A DNA stretch of 64,000 bases, taken from contig CAWHVG010000005.1 of the NCBI GenBank assembly GCA_963832725.1, positions 124,001-188,000 of the forward strand, read 5' to 3'. The stretch is from JAEZBP01 sp963832725 (GTDB taxonomy: Bacteria > Myxococcota_A > Polyangia > Polyangiales > Sandaracinaceae). The stretch's first letter is position 1. Each line of letters begins with the position of its first letter. The translations under genes and the position numbers were made by a program. Shown piece after piece: positions 10,109 to 23,553 of the stretch. The notes beneath the pieces are model-generated. The model did not search any database, was not told the DNA's origin, and worked only from the letters and a program-made list of their open reading frames with translations.

Positions 10109-11970
10109 TGCGCGTGCTCGGGATCAGCTGCTGGTATCACGACTCGGCGGCCTGCCTGGTCGAAGACGGCGAGATCGTCGCCGCCGCCCAGGAGGAGCGC
10201 TTCACCCGCAAGAAGCACGACGACGGCTTCCCCGCCAACGCCGTGCCGCTATTGCCTGGCCGAGGGCGGGTCGACGCGCGACGGGCTCGACGCGGTGGCG
10301 TTCTACGACAAGCCGATCGCTCAAGTTCGCACCGCATCCTGGAGACGTACTTCGCCGTCGCGCCGCGCGGGCTGCTTGCCCTTCATGATGGCGCTGCCGC
10401 TGTGGCTGAAGGACAAGCTGTGGATCGAGCCGCGGAGCTCGAGGACGCGCTGGCGAGCCTGCGGAGTGGAAGGCACGCCGGAGATGTACTTCCCCGAGCA
10501 CCACGAGTCGCACGCCGCCAGCGCGTTCTTCCCCTCGCCGTTCGCGCGCGCCGCCATCCTCACGCTCGACGGCGTCGGCGAGTGGGCGACCGCCACCATC
10601 GGCGCCGGCGAGAGCGGAACGCGTCGACATCGTGGAGGAGCTCCGCTTCCCGCACTCGCTGGGCCTGCTCTACTCGGCCTTCACCTACTTCACCGGCTTC
10701 AAGCGTCAACTCCGGCGAGTACAAGCTGATGGGGCTCGCCCCCTACGGCGAAGCCGGTCTACCGCGACCGCATCCTCGAGCATCTCGTCGACCTCAAGAC
10801 GGACGGCTCCTTCCGCCTCGACATGCGCTACTTCGGCTACCTGGACGGCCTGACGATGACCAACCGGCGCTTCGCCGAGCTCGTTCGGCGGCCCGCCGCG
10901 CGCGGCCGGAGTCGCCGATCACCCGAGCGCGAGATGGACCTCGCCGCCTCGATCCAGGAGGTGACCGAGGAGATCGTGCTGCGCATCGCCCGCCACGCCC
11001 GCGAGATCACCGGCGAGCGCCATCTGTGCCTGGCGGGCGGCGTGGCGCTCAATTGCGTGGCCAACGGGCGGCTGCTGCGCGGGAGGGCATCTTCGACGAC
11101 ATCTGGATCCAGCCGGCGGCGGGCGACGCGGGCGGCGCGCTCGGCGCGGCGCTGCGCGGTCTGGCACAGCGCTCTCGGCGGCGCGCGCGACAGCGGATGG
11201 CGACGCGCGACCGGCATGCAGCGGCGCCTACCTCGGGCCCGAGTTCCCGCCGGCGAGATCCGCGCCTTCCTCGACGCGCGCGGCTACCCCTACCGAGAGC
11301 TGATCGAGGACGACGCGGAGTGGGCGCGACGAGGTCGCGCGAGCTGATCGCGGACGGAGAACGTCGTCGGCCTCCTGCAGGGGCGGATGGAGTTCGGCCC
11401 GCGGGCGCTGGGCGAACCGCTCGATCGTCGGCGACGCGCGCTCGCCGAAGATGCAGTCGATCATGAACCTGAAGATCAAGTAGCGGGAGAGCTTCCGCCC
11501 CTTCGCGCCGAGCGTGCTGGAGGAGCGGGTCGAGCGACTTCTTCGAGCTCGACCGACCTTCGCCCTACATGCTGCTGGTGGCCGACGTGCGCCAAGGAGC
11601 GGCGCCGTCCACTGGACGGCAAGCGCGGGCGGCCGACTGCTCGAATGGGTCAACGAGGTGCGGTCGCGACGTGCCCGCGATCACCCACGTCGACGAATCG
11701 CGCGCGTCCAGACGGTCAGCCGCGAGCACCAACGCGCGCTACCACGCGCTGCTCACCGCGTTCGAGGAACGGACAGGCTACGGCATCCTCATCAACACGA
11801 GCTTCAACGTCCGCGGCGAGCCCATCGTCTGCACGCCGGAGGACGCCTACCGTTGCTTCATGCGGACCGAGATGGACGTGCTCAGCCTCGGCCCCTTCGT
11901 CCTCCACGCCGAGGGCCAGCCCGGCTACGCGAAGCGCGCAGAGCTCCGGCGCACCTTCGACCTCGACTGA
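10108..11970 (+). CDS. NodU/CmcH-family carbamoyltransferase (many frameshifts)
   Basis: It begins MRVLGISCWYHDSAACLVEDG and includes EERFTRKKHD, FPEHHESHAASAF, LTLDGVGEWAT, CLAGGVALNCVANG, MEFGPRALG and LINTSFNVRGEP. These are landmarks of the two-domain family that makes carbamoyl-adenylate and transfers the carbamoyl group to a sugar or natural product. Length (about 620 codons) is normal. Around ten small frame changes are needed to join the pieces, mostly +1 events with no in-frame stop, for example at 10242, 10320, 10705 and 11696. Conservation of all motifs argues that the gene is intact in the organism. Confidence 0.85.
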
Positions 11971-12109
11971 CGCGACGCGTCCGAATCCCGGCCGTGCGCC
12001 CTCGGGCGTGGCCGAAAATGACAAGCGATTGGACCGACCCCGACCTGGCGCTCTCGGCGCGGCAGGGCCCATAACGAAGGGGTCCGCCCAACCGTTGATG
12101 AGGGAGACC

Positions 12110-12961
12110 ATGGTCAGCTCCAGTTCGACCGCACCGACGAGCACATCCGACCGCCGCGAGACGATCAAGGTCCGGGGGATGGACTTCGACTTCGCGGACG
12201 CGGTGCCCACCTTCTGGTTCGACGACAACCCGCTCTTGACGTCCGTGCTCGGGGCGCTGGCGGTGTCCTTCCCTCCCGGCGAACGCTACTTCATCCGCAG
12301 CGTCCGGCACTTCCTGCCTCGCATCGAAGATGCCGCGCTGCGGAGCGCGGTGCGCGCGTTCGTCGGGCAGGAAGCCACGCACACCAAGGCGCACGTCGCG
12401 TTCAACCGCTTCCTCGACACGCGCGGCCTCCCGGCGTCGACGATGGAGAAGTGGGTGGCCGATCGCCTCGACAGGATCGAGAAGGCGTCGACGCCGGAGG
12501 CGAACCTGGCGCGCACGGCGGCGCTCGAGCACTTCACCGCCATCCTCGCCGGCGCGCTCTTGGAGCACCCGGAGATGGGGGAGCGCATGAGCCCGGAGGT
12601 CGCCCGACTCTGGATGTGGCACGCGATCGAGGAGACCGAGCACCGGTCGGTCGCCTTCGACGTGTACAAGGCCGCGGTCGACGACGAGGAGCTCCGAATC
12701 CGCACGATGGTCGCCGTGACGGCGGTGTTCATCCTCGTGAACACGATCCGGACCGCCCTCCTGATGCAGGCGTCCGGAGGGCTCCACGACGTCCGCTCGT
12801 TCGTGAAGGGGCTCGACGTCCTCTGGGGCCGGCCGGGCCTCTTCCGCAGCGTAATCCCTCGCTACCTCGACTACTTCCGCAAGGACTTCCATCCCTCGCA
12901 GCACGACAACCACGCGGACGTCGCGCGGGCGCGAGCGCGCTACCTCGGCGAGACCGAGTAG
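12110..12961 (+). CDS. Metal-dependent hydrolase, PF10118-like diiron fold
   Basis: 283 residues from the ATG at 12110, which has GAGGGAG just upstream; an in-frame ATG at 12098 lacks one. The carboxylate/His pattern of the family is visible: GQEATHTKAH, ALEHFTAILAG and HAIEETEHRSVAFDVY. A hydrophobic stretch (TAVFILVNTIRTALLM) follows. Members are annotated as predicted metal-dependent hydrolases with a ferritin-like fold. The substrate is unknown. It converges on the AraC regulator, with a 22-bp overlap of the two 3' ends. Confidence 0.8.
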   Translation: MVSSSSTAPTSTSDRRETIKVRGMDFDFADAVPTFWFDDNPLLTSVLGALAVSFPPGERYFIRSVRHFLPRIEDAALRSAVRAFVGQEATHTKAHVAFNRFLDTRGLPASTMEKWVADRLDRIEKASTPEANLARTAALEHFTAILAGALLEHPEMGERMSPEVARLWMWHAIEETEHRSVAFDVYKAAVDDEELRIRTMVAVTAVFILVNTIRTALLMQASGGLHDVRSFVKGLDVLWGRPGLFRSVIPRYLDYFRKDFHPSQHDNHADVARARARYLGETE

Positions 12962-14041
12962 CACCGGCGGCCCGAAGTTACACGGTTGCTGCTGCATGCC
13001 TCGCCCGGCTCGGCGCGCGCGCGGCGGTATTGGCTGGGTGACTGCCCCGTCCAGCGGCGGAAGGCGCGGGTGAAGTTCGCCGGATCCTCGTAGCCCAAGA
13101 GCTCGGCGATCCGGTTCGCGGGGAGGCTCGGGTTGTCGAGCAGGCGCAGCGCGTCTCGCCGCCGGGCCGCGTCGAGCATCGTCGAGTAGCGCGTGCCCTC
13201 CTGCTTCAGGTGTCGCCTGAGCGTGCGCGGCGCCATGCCCAAGCGGCGCGCCATCTGATCGAGGGTCGGATAGCCGTCCGGCCCCGGCTTCCGAATCGGC
13301 CTCCACGCGCCCCGCGAGCCCGCCCTCCGCCAGGCCTCGCTCCCGCTCCTCGCGCTCGCACCACTCACGCGCCGAGCGCATCGCCACCGGATTCGCCATG
13401 GCCAGCGGACGGGTCAAGAGCCGGGTGGGAAAGCGGAATTGACAGAGCGGCATGTCGTAGCGCACACGCCCCAAGCGCTCGCGCACCCGAGGTGCCTGAA
13501 CCGGCTCCGGAAACTCGAACCACACCTCAATCTCTTCCGCGGCCTCCGGCACCAGCGCGAGCATCCCGCGGTACATGCTCACGAGCGTGATCTCCTCGAC
13601 CATCGCTCGCTGCCGATCGGTCATCGCGACGCGCAGAGCGAGCTCGACCCAGCTCGTCTCCCCGCGTGTGTCCAGGGAGATCATCGACGCGCGCCCGACG
13701 AGTCGCCAGAAGCGCTGCAGCACCTCGAGCGCATCCGCGACGGTGGCGCTGGCCAGGACCGCGTAGCCCACGCTGCCCAGGGCCGTCGGCGGGAGACGCC
13801 AGCCGATCTCGACGCCGAGCGCCGGGTCGCCGTCCAGCGCGTGCTCGACAACCTCCATCAGCTGAATGTGCTGCGCGAACGTGAGCCCGGACTCGAAGAG
13901 CTCGCCCGGGGCGAGCTCGATGCCCGCGCGAGACAGGAGCTCGACCGCGGCGAGCCCTCGGTCGGCCGCGACGTCGAGGACGGTCATGGGGACGACCCCC
14001 GGGATGAACCATCGTCTCCAGTCTTCGGCGCTCCGGCTCAT
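12940..14041 (-). CDS. AraC-family transcription regulator (frameshifted)
   Basis: Begins MSRSAEDWRRWFIPG. Residues up to about 190 form an Arabinose_bd-type N-terminal domain (GWRLPPTALGSVGYAVL). The C-terminus has the AraC double helix-turn-helix: RTLRRHLKQEG and NRIAELLGYEDPANFTRAF, then WTGQSPSQYR. The two halves are separated by a +1 at GATTC on the coding strand (13293-13297); GACC would restore one frame. Target genes are unknown, and the convergent hydrolase is a candidate. Confidence 0.82.
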
Positions 14042-14290
14042 GATCGCTCGGCGCCCTTCACTCTGCCGCCGCTGGCCTGTGATGACAAGGACCGAGCTCG
14101 CCGCCGGCGCGCGTCGAGCTCGCCACGCTCTCGGGCGTAGCCACGTGCGCACGCCGGGCCGCATACCCCTCGAATCTCTCGCATCGGTCGGCGCCGAGTG
14201 CAGAGCGGACGCCTGCTGCGAGCGCTCGGGCCGAGGACGCGCGGCCTGCTCACCCCGAACTCGCAGCGCCCCGTCGCACGCTCGACGAAC

Positions 14291-15202
14291 TCACCGGCCC
14301 GCCAGGTACGCCGTCCACACTTCCGCGGCGCGGCCATGGGCGTCGAACGCGCAGTGATCCCAGTCGCCCGCGGGCAGGACGTCGACGTCCACCGGGAAGT
14401 CGAGGCCCTGGTAGTACGCGGTGGTCGACTCGATGTCCGCGCGCAGCATCTCGTTCTCGTTGTAGGTGAAGTAGAGCTTGCTCCCGCGCGGGTCGCTGGC
14501 GTCCCAGGCGAGCGAGCCGTCCCACGGGGGCTCGCCACCGCAGGCGAGCGAGAACGCGCCGGGATACCGGTCGCCGAAGCGCGGGATGAAGCTGGCGGTG
14601 AGGAAGATCGAGCCGCCCGACGAGCCGTAGTCGAAGATCGGCGCGTCCTCGATGTCGTAGGCGGCGCGCAGCGCGCGGAGCGCCTCGTCGAGGGCGGCGG
14701 CGTTCTGATGCGTCGTGTCCCGCTCGGCCGTCGTCGAGCTGCAGTCGTGCGAAGGCGGCTGCCACCACGCGCATCCGTTCGGGGCCAGCGCGGCGGCGAT
14801 CAGCGCGTGGTGGGCGTCGGCCCACGCGGTGAGGACGCGGAGCGCGGAGCCACTTTGGTACGCCGCAGCGCCGTCGCCGTGCAGGTAGAGCCCGAGCCGT
14901 AGCGGGTCCGCCCCACCTTGCGGCTCGATGAAGCGCACCTGCACCGAGCCGAGGGTGACCTGGCAGTAGCTCCGGCCGTTGCCGACGTCCCCGGTCTGCT
15001 CGCAGGTGAGGCCGCCGCTGCCTCCGGAGCTCGAGGGGCCCGCGTCGCCGCCGGCGCTCGCATCGTCGGCGACGACGCGCGCGTCCGGTCGGACCCGTGC
15101 ATCGCCGGGCGCGCCGCCGTCCGAGCCCGACGTGGAAGGGCCTCCGTCGCAGCCGGAGAGGACCAGCAGCAAGGAGAGCGCAACCGTTCGTAGGCGGAGC
15201 AT
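14291..15202 (-). CDS. Secreted lipoprotein with alpha/beta-hydrolase (esterase) fold
   Basis: 303 residues. Signal peptide with lipobox LLVLSGC, then an Asp/Gly/Ser-rich spacer (about 20-60). The catalytic region resembles feruloyl-esterase/PHB-depolymerase types: GLYLHGDG (oxyanion strand), the nucleophile elbow YGSSGGS, and a late His in GDWDHCAFD. It probably sits in the outer membrane and hydrolyses an ester. Region 14042-14290 upstream of the AraC start holds no gene. Confidence 0.75.
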   Translation of the reverse strand: MLRLRTVALSLLLVLSGCDGGPSTSGSDGGAPGDARVRPDARVVADDASAGGDAGPSSSGGSGGLTCEQTGDVGNGRSYCQVTLGSVQVRFIEPQGGADPLRLGLYLHGDGAAAYQSGSALRVLTAWADAHHALIAAALAPNGCAWWQPPSHDCSSTTAERDTTHQNAAALDEALRALRAAYDIEDAPIFDYGSSGGSIFLTASFIPRFGDRYPGAFSLACGGEPPWDGSLAWDASDPRGSKLYFTYNENEMLRADIESTTAYYQGLDFPVDVDVLPAGDWDHCAFDAHGRAAEVWTAYLAGR

Positions 15203-15286
15203 GCACGCTGCGCATGTCGGATCCCCGTCGGACGGTCAAGCGGGAGGCGCGCCGCGGCGGGCCCGTTCGCGCTACCATGCGGCCCG

Positions 15287-15451
15287 ATGGGTCGGCTTCG
15301 GTACACGGGCAAGCTCTTCGGGCACATCTGGCGCTTCGCCGCCGAGAACAAGGCGTGGTGGATCGTCCCCCTGATCCTCGTGCTCGGCCTGCTCGCGTTC
15401 GTGATCTTCACCGGCCAGGCGTCGACTCCCTTCATCTACACGCTCTTCTAA
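15287..15451 (+). CDS. DUF5989-family single-helix membrane peptide
   Basis: 54 codons. ATG at 15287, TAA at 15449-15451. It starts MGRLRYTGKLFGHIWRF and ends ASTPFIYTLF, with one membrane helix (WWIVPLILVLGLLAFVIF). This is the compact pattern of DUF5989 peptides, which normally sit directly beside an SxtJ protein and a carbamoyltransferase. Here it lies 3.3 kb downstream of that pair, with three unrelated genes between. Confidence 0.8.
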   Translation: MGRLRYTGKLFGHIWRFAAENKAWWIVPLILVLGLLAFVIFTGQASTPFIYTLF

Positions 15452-15586
15452 TCCGCGAAGCGCCGCGGCCCCGATGCGGCGTCCCGCGCCGTTCCCGGCG
15501 TGACGAGGTGACGAATGTCCGGCGTCGTTCGGACCGCGACGCCGCGACTGGTCCTATGAGGCCGGCGCGGGTACGTTCGACGGCCG

Positions 15587-16342
15587 ATGACCGCCCTGCC
15601 CCGCCAAGTCCTCTCCGTGCTCGGCCCGTGGCGCTCGCTCGACGAGGTCGCGAAGGTGATCGAGCGCGCCCCCGGATTCACACTCGACCGGGAGGCGTCG
15701 GCGCTCTCGAACGACGCGAGGATGGAGGCCGCGTTCGAGGCCTCGGCCGACCGCGTGACGCCTTCGATGAGCGACGAGGATCTGCGCGCCATCCGCGAGC
15801 ACGCGGCGGTGGCCTACGTGCTCTCGCCGCCGATCGAGGCGGCCGAGGCGATGGACATCGCCCGGGAGACGCTGGCGCTGATCGTGCGGCTCTTCGAGGC
15901 GGGCGCGGCGGCGGTGAAGAGCGAGAGCGCCGGCATCGCTCACGGTCGCGAGCGCTGGCTGGAGCTGGCGCGCGAGGCGGCGGGCGACGACCCCGAGGAC
16001 TCGGCGGTGGCGATCTATCTGGCGTTCGTGCGGCGGCCCCTGCTCGACGAGCCGGTCTACTACACGTGCGGCATGCATCTGCTCGGCGAACGGGACGTCG
16101 AGGTCCCGACCCGCGAGAAGGTGCTGGACGCGGTCGACCTGCTGGACACGCTGGCGATCTACCTGCTGACCGAGAAGCCGCCCGACGGCGTCGAACAAGG
16201 GCACACCTTCCGGCGGAGCGAGAAGGACCCGTTGCGCGAGCTGCGCGCCCATCCTTGCGCGCGCTACCCCGAGGACGACTTCTTCTTCAACGCCCACGGC
16301 TACCTGCGGATCGAGCGCTTTCACCGACCGAAGCAGCGCTAA
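15587..16342 (+). CDS. Hypothetical soluble protein
   Basis: 251 residues, no signal peptide or membrane helix, intact. Mostly acidic and helical in the first two thirds. The last third has VYYTCGMHLLGERDVEVPT and FFFNAHGYLRIERF, which look like strands of an alpha/beta domain. I do not recognise the family. Codon use matches its neighbours and the frame is clean, so it is likely real. The 42-bp array begins 69 bp downstream. Confidence 0.7.
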   Translation: MTALPRQVLSVLGPWRSLDEVAKVIERAPGFTLDREASALSNDARMEAAFEASADRVTPSMSDEDLRAIREHAAVAYVLSPPIEAAEAMDIARETLALIVRLFEAGAAAVKSESAGIAHGRERWLELAREAAGDDPEDSAVAIYLAFVRRPLLDEPVYYTCGMHLLGERDVEVPTREKVLDAVDLLDTLAIYLLTEKPPDGVEQGHTFRRSEKDPLRELRAHPCARYPEDDFFFNAHGYLRIERFHRPKQR

Positions 16343-16410
16343 GAGCGAGCACGGTTCGCGGCCTGGACGACATCGGGCGCAATTCCGCGGAGACGTCACC
16401 CTCGCGTCGA

Positions 16411-16997
16411 ACCCTCGGACCGTTCCCCATTTTCGCCGGCAATCCCGGGCGAACCCGTTGGCCGTTCCCCATTTTCGCCGGCGATCCCGGGCGAACCCTC
16501 GGACCGTTACCCCAGCCCCGCCGGCGATCCGCGGAACCCTCCGACCGTTCACCCCGAACCGCCACGGGTTTTGCGGAACCCTCCGACCGTTCACCCCGAG
16601 CCGCCACGGGTTTTGCGGAACCCTCCGACCCTTCACCCCGAACCGCCACGGGTTTTGCGGAACCCTCCGACCGTTCACCCCGAACCGCCACGGGTTTTGC
16701 GGAACCCTCCGACCCTTCACCCCGAACCGCCACGGGTTTTGCGGAACCCTCCGACCGTTCACCCCGAACCGCCACGGGTTTTGCGGAACCCTCCGACCGT
16801 TCACCCCGAGCCCCCACGGGTTTTGCGGAACCCTCCGACCGTTCACCCCGAACCGCCACGGGTTTTGCGGAACCCTCCGACCGTTCACCCCGAGCCCCCA
16901 CGGGTTTTGCGGAGCCCTCCGACCGTTCGCGCGAGCGGCCACGGGTTTGTTGGAACCCTCCGACCGTTCCACCGAGCCGCGTTCCGGGTCGGTGGAA
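16411..16997. repeat. 42-bp tandem repeat array, about 14 units
   Basis: Nine near-identical 42-bp units start at 16536 and repeat to 16913. They are flanked by three diverged units (16411, 16453, 16495) and two diverged ones (16914, 16955). Each unit runs from ACCCTCCGACC through CCGCCACGGG to TTTTGCGGA. Variable positions are few (GAACC/GAGCC, CGTT/CCTT). All six frames stay open because 42 is a multiple of three, so the long predicted proteins here are not evidence of coding. It fills the gap between two convergent genes. Confidence 0.95.
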
Positions 16998-17006
16998 CGG
17001 CGGACC

Positions 17007-20777
<3,771 letters not shown>

Positions 20778-20849
20778 AATCGCGGAGCGCGATGGGGTCC
20801 AGCCGACGGGGAAGGCGTGCTGGTGCAGCGCGCGTCCTGCTCTCTCGTC

Positions 20850-21243
20850 GCGCGCGGGCCCGCCGCCGGAGCACCGAGAGCGCAAGCGGAGCGAGCAGGA
20901 GCCAGAGCGGAGCGGGCGCGCCGCGGCCGGGCGAAGCGCTGCAGGCCATCCCGCCGGCGGCCACCACGAACCCGTCGCGGGGCGTGCCCTCGTTGCCGTC
21001 CGCCGCTGCGCCGTCCTGAAGCGCGGCAGGTCCGCCGTCCGGAACCACCTGGCGGCCGCCGTCCTGACCGGACGCGCCACCGTCGTGGACCGACGTGCCG
21101 GCATCCGGAGCAGACCCGCCGCCGCCGTCGACCGAAGCGCCGCCGTCATCGCCGGACGCGCCACCGTCCTGAGCGCGGGCGGAGGGAACCAGACAAACCA
21201 CCAGTCCGAGGGTGGCCACACCGAGGAAGCGCCGGGGAAACAT
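20850..21243 (-). CDS. Small secreted protein with MYXO-CTERM-like tail
   Basis: Starts MFPRRFLGVATLGLVVCLVP with cleavage near SARAQ, then a low-complexity Asp/Gly/Ala-rich region with repeated DGGAS. It ends in CSASPGRGAPAP, a hydrophobic helix (LWLLLAPLALSVL) and an Arg cluster, the cysteine-helix-arginine layout of MYXO-CTERM sorting signals. No stop codon follows soon in this frame; it runs out of phase into the giant lipoprotein gene, so an indel probably hides the stop. The 3' coordinate is approximate. Confidence 0.5.
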
Positions 21244-21288
21244 CGCCGACCATCTTACACCCATTTTGGATCTTTCCGGTGAGCGGTG

Positions 21289-21331
21289 TCTGAGTGAGCA
21301 GAGCCTGAGCGAGCAGAGCCTGAGCGAGCAG
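21289..21331. repeat. 15-bp tandem repeat
   Basis: Nearly three copies of CCTGAGCGAGCAGAG (21289-21303 diverged, 21304-21318, 21319-21331 partial) lie in the intergenic stretch 21244-21426, where no gene is seen. Confidence 0.85.
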
Positions 21332-21426
21332 CGCCGGGAGAAGCGAAGAAGGACACCTTTCCGCGGAGGTCGAGCGGCTGCACCGACCGAAGCGGCGTTG
21401 AAGCGAGCGCGCGATCGGCGACGGCG

Positions 21427-22050
21427 TCAGGCGATACGGGCCAGGAAGCCCTCGACGCCGGGATCGTCTGCCTCGAGGGCGGCGCCGTCGACCGTCACGT
21501 GGGCCATGGCCTGGTAGCGACGGTCGCGTGCCGCCAGGAGCGCCTCGTAGCAGCGCGGCAACGCGTCCTCGGGGCGCTCGCCCGGCCGGGCGTCGAACGC
21601 ACCGGCCCACACCACCGGCTTGGGCTCCTCGAGGTAGCGCCGCAGCATCGCCTCTCGCCGCGCGTCCGGCGTGCGCAGGTAGACGACCCGGCAGGCCTCG
21701 CGGAGCCCCTCGCGGACCTCGTCACCGAGGTGGATCACGCTGCCGGTGGCGTCGATGACGTGGTCGCCGGGCTGGGCGCGTGCCGCGTCGAGGGCTTCAC
21801 CGGTGACCTCTTCCTCCAGCGCCAGGTAGCGCGCTTCACGCGCGGCGTACCCCTCGCTCCAAGGCATGCCCATCCAGCGGCCGAGCGCGTGGACCGGCTC
21901 CTCGCCGGGCGCGGCGACCAGCGATGCGAAACGCGCGCCGATGGCGCCGTCGCAGTCGTGCCGCGTCCAGCCGCGGTCGACGAGCCGCTTCGCCCAGAAG
22001 CTCTTGCCGACGCCCGACATGCCGATCAGACAGAGCCGCACGGGGTTCAC
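21427..22050 (-). CDS. P-loop kinase, shikimate-kinase-like
   Basis: 207 residues from the GTG at 22050, whose codon overlaps the TGA of the upstream pirin gene (GTGA). Walker A is GMSGVGKS right after the first strand (VRLCLI). The region CDGAIG and the later basic helix RTPDARREAMLRRYLEE fit the core and LID of small nucleoside/shikimate-type kinases. The strand HVIDATGSVIHL resembles the shikimate-kinase motif before the phosphate loop. Substrate unknown. It is probably co-translated with the pirin. Confidence 0.75.
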   Translation of the reverse strand: MNPVRLCLIGMSGVGKSFWAKRLVDRGWTRHDCDGAIGARFASLVAAPGEEPVHALGRWMGMPWSEGYAAREARYLALEEEVTGEALDAARAQPGDHVIDATGSVIHLGDEVREGLREACRVVYLRTPDARREAMLRRYLEEPKPVVWAGAFDARPGERPEDALPRCYEALLAARDRRYQAMAHVTVDGAALEADDPGVEGFLARIA

Positions 22051-23180
22051 ACCGGCCGCTCGACGCGACCGTCCGCGTGCCGCGCGAAGCGCTCGCCCTC
22101 GGCGCCGTGCACGGGCTCCTCGCTCGGCCACGGCCAGCCCCCGAAGCGCGTGCGCCGGTAATCGGCGAAGGCCTGCCGGAGCTCGCTCTCGGTGTTCATC
22201 ACGAAGGGACCGTAGTGCGCGACGGGCTCGCCGATGGGCCGGCCCTGCAGGAGCAGCATCTCCGACTCTTCACGGCCGTTGGCGAGGGTCACGGCGGCGT
22301 CGCCGCGCAGGTCGACGAAGGAGTCGGCAGCGATGGCGCGCCCTCCCGCGCGGATGCCGGCGCCGCGGAACACGTAGAGGCGCCGCTCGGTGCCGCGGGA
22401 AGCGGGCGGCAGCGTCCAGCGCGCCTCGGGCGCCATGGCCAGGGTCCAGATGGCCACGTCCGCGTCCGGTTTGTGCGCCCACGAGCTCGGCGGCGGCGAG
22501 GGCGGGGTCGCGTCGCCGAAGCGCCCGGCCACGAGGGTCAGCTCGGTCGTGGCGCCGCGCTCGTCCGAGAGCGTGCGCTTGGGGATCGTGTCGCCCCAGA
22601 GCATCGAGAAGTGCGGCCGGGCCATCTTGTCGGCGCGCGGCAGGTTGAGCCAGATCTGGAAGAGCTCGACCGGGTTCGGCGCGTCGCGGTCCAGGAGCGG
22701 GAACATCTCCGCGTGCTGGATGCCGCCGCCCGCCGTCAGCCACTGCACGTCGCCGCGGCCGTAGCGCGCGGCCGCACCGAGCGAGTCCGAGTGATCGAGC
22801 AGCCCGCGCCGGACGACGGTCACCGTCTCGAACCCGCGGTGCGGGTGGGACGGGAAACCGGGCACGCGGCGGCCGTGGTACATCCGCCAGCCGTCGATCC
22901 CCTCGAAGTCCATCCCGATGTTGCGCCCGGCGAGCGGCGCGTCGGGACCGAGGACGCCGTTGCCGGCCGGATAGTGGTCGTCGTGGTGGACGCAGAAGAG
23001 GAAAGGGTCGCGCGTCGGCCACTGCGTCCCGAGCGAGCCGACCTGCTCGATGGCCTCGGCGCCGGTCGTCGCCGGCTCGGACGCCAGCCGCGCCGCCGGG
23101 CGCTCGGGTGTGCAGCCCGCCGCCGCCACGCCGGCGCCCGCGAGCAGACCCAAGAGCTCCCGTCGGGTGATGTCGCTCAT
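22047..23180 (-). CDS. Exported pirin-family protein (Tat and lipobox signal)
   Basis: 377 residues. The N-terminus TRRELLGLLAGAGVAAAGC has twin arginines, a hydrophobic core and a lipobox Cys. The pirin cupin metal site is visible: HPHRGFETVT and GGGIQHAEM (three His and a Glu). LSDERGATTELTLVAG and the second cupin domain follow. Most pirins are cytosolic (quercetinase-like or transcription cofactors), so a Tat-exported lipoprotein form is unusual. It overlaps the kinase gene by 4 nt. Confidence 0.88.
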   Translation of the reverse strand: MSDITRRELLGLLAGAGVAAAGCTPERPAARLASEPATTGAEAIEQVGSLGTQWPTRDPFLFCVHHDDHYPAGNGVLGPDAPLAGRNIGMDFEGIDGWRMYHGRRVPGFPSHPHRGFETVTVVRRGLLDHSDSLGAAARYGRGDVQWLTAGGGIQHAEMFPLLDRDAPNPVELFQIWLNLPRADKMARPHFSMLWGDTIPKRTLSDERGATTELTLVAGRFGDATPPSPPPSSWAHKPDADVAIWTLAMAPEARWTLPPASRGTERRLYVFRGAGIRAGGRAIAADSFVDLRGDAAVTLANGREESEMLLLQGRPIGEPVAHYGPFVMNTESELRQAFADYRRTRFGGWPWPSEEPVHGAEGERFARHADGRVERPV

Positions 23181-23553
23181 GATGGATCCAAGCGTAGCAG
23201 CCCGGCCGGGAGGGGCCCCGCCCGGCTCGACGCGGTCCGTACGAGCTCGACACCCGGAACCTCACCGTCGTCCCTCACAGCCGGCCCGAGGACCGAATGC
23301 AGCCGCATTCGCCATCAGGAACGGGCAGAGAGACGCGTCCTCCGGCCCCAAGCCGAGGCGCGAGGTTCTGCCATAGCGAGCCGGCGCGGTGGGGACCGTC
23401 CTCCACGATGTCGCTCGCCGCCGCTGCGGGCATTCCGAACCCGTTCGGCGTACGACTGGTCACCGTTTCAAGTGGGGCAGATGGCGGCACGGTCCGCGAG
23501 CTCAGTGTGACATCTCCGTGACGGGACACTCGACGACGGCTATTCTCGCCCGC
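23181..23553. other. Intergenic region without recognised gene
   Basis: 373 bp between the divergent pirin and response-regulator genes. I found no convincing coding frame, tRNA or strong hairpin. It must hold both promoters. Confidence 0.6.

Noticed and set aside
16411..16997. CRISPR array
   Set aside because: Units are contiguous with no unique spacers, and no cas gene is near.
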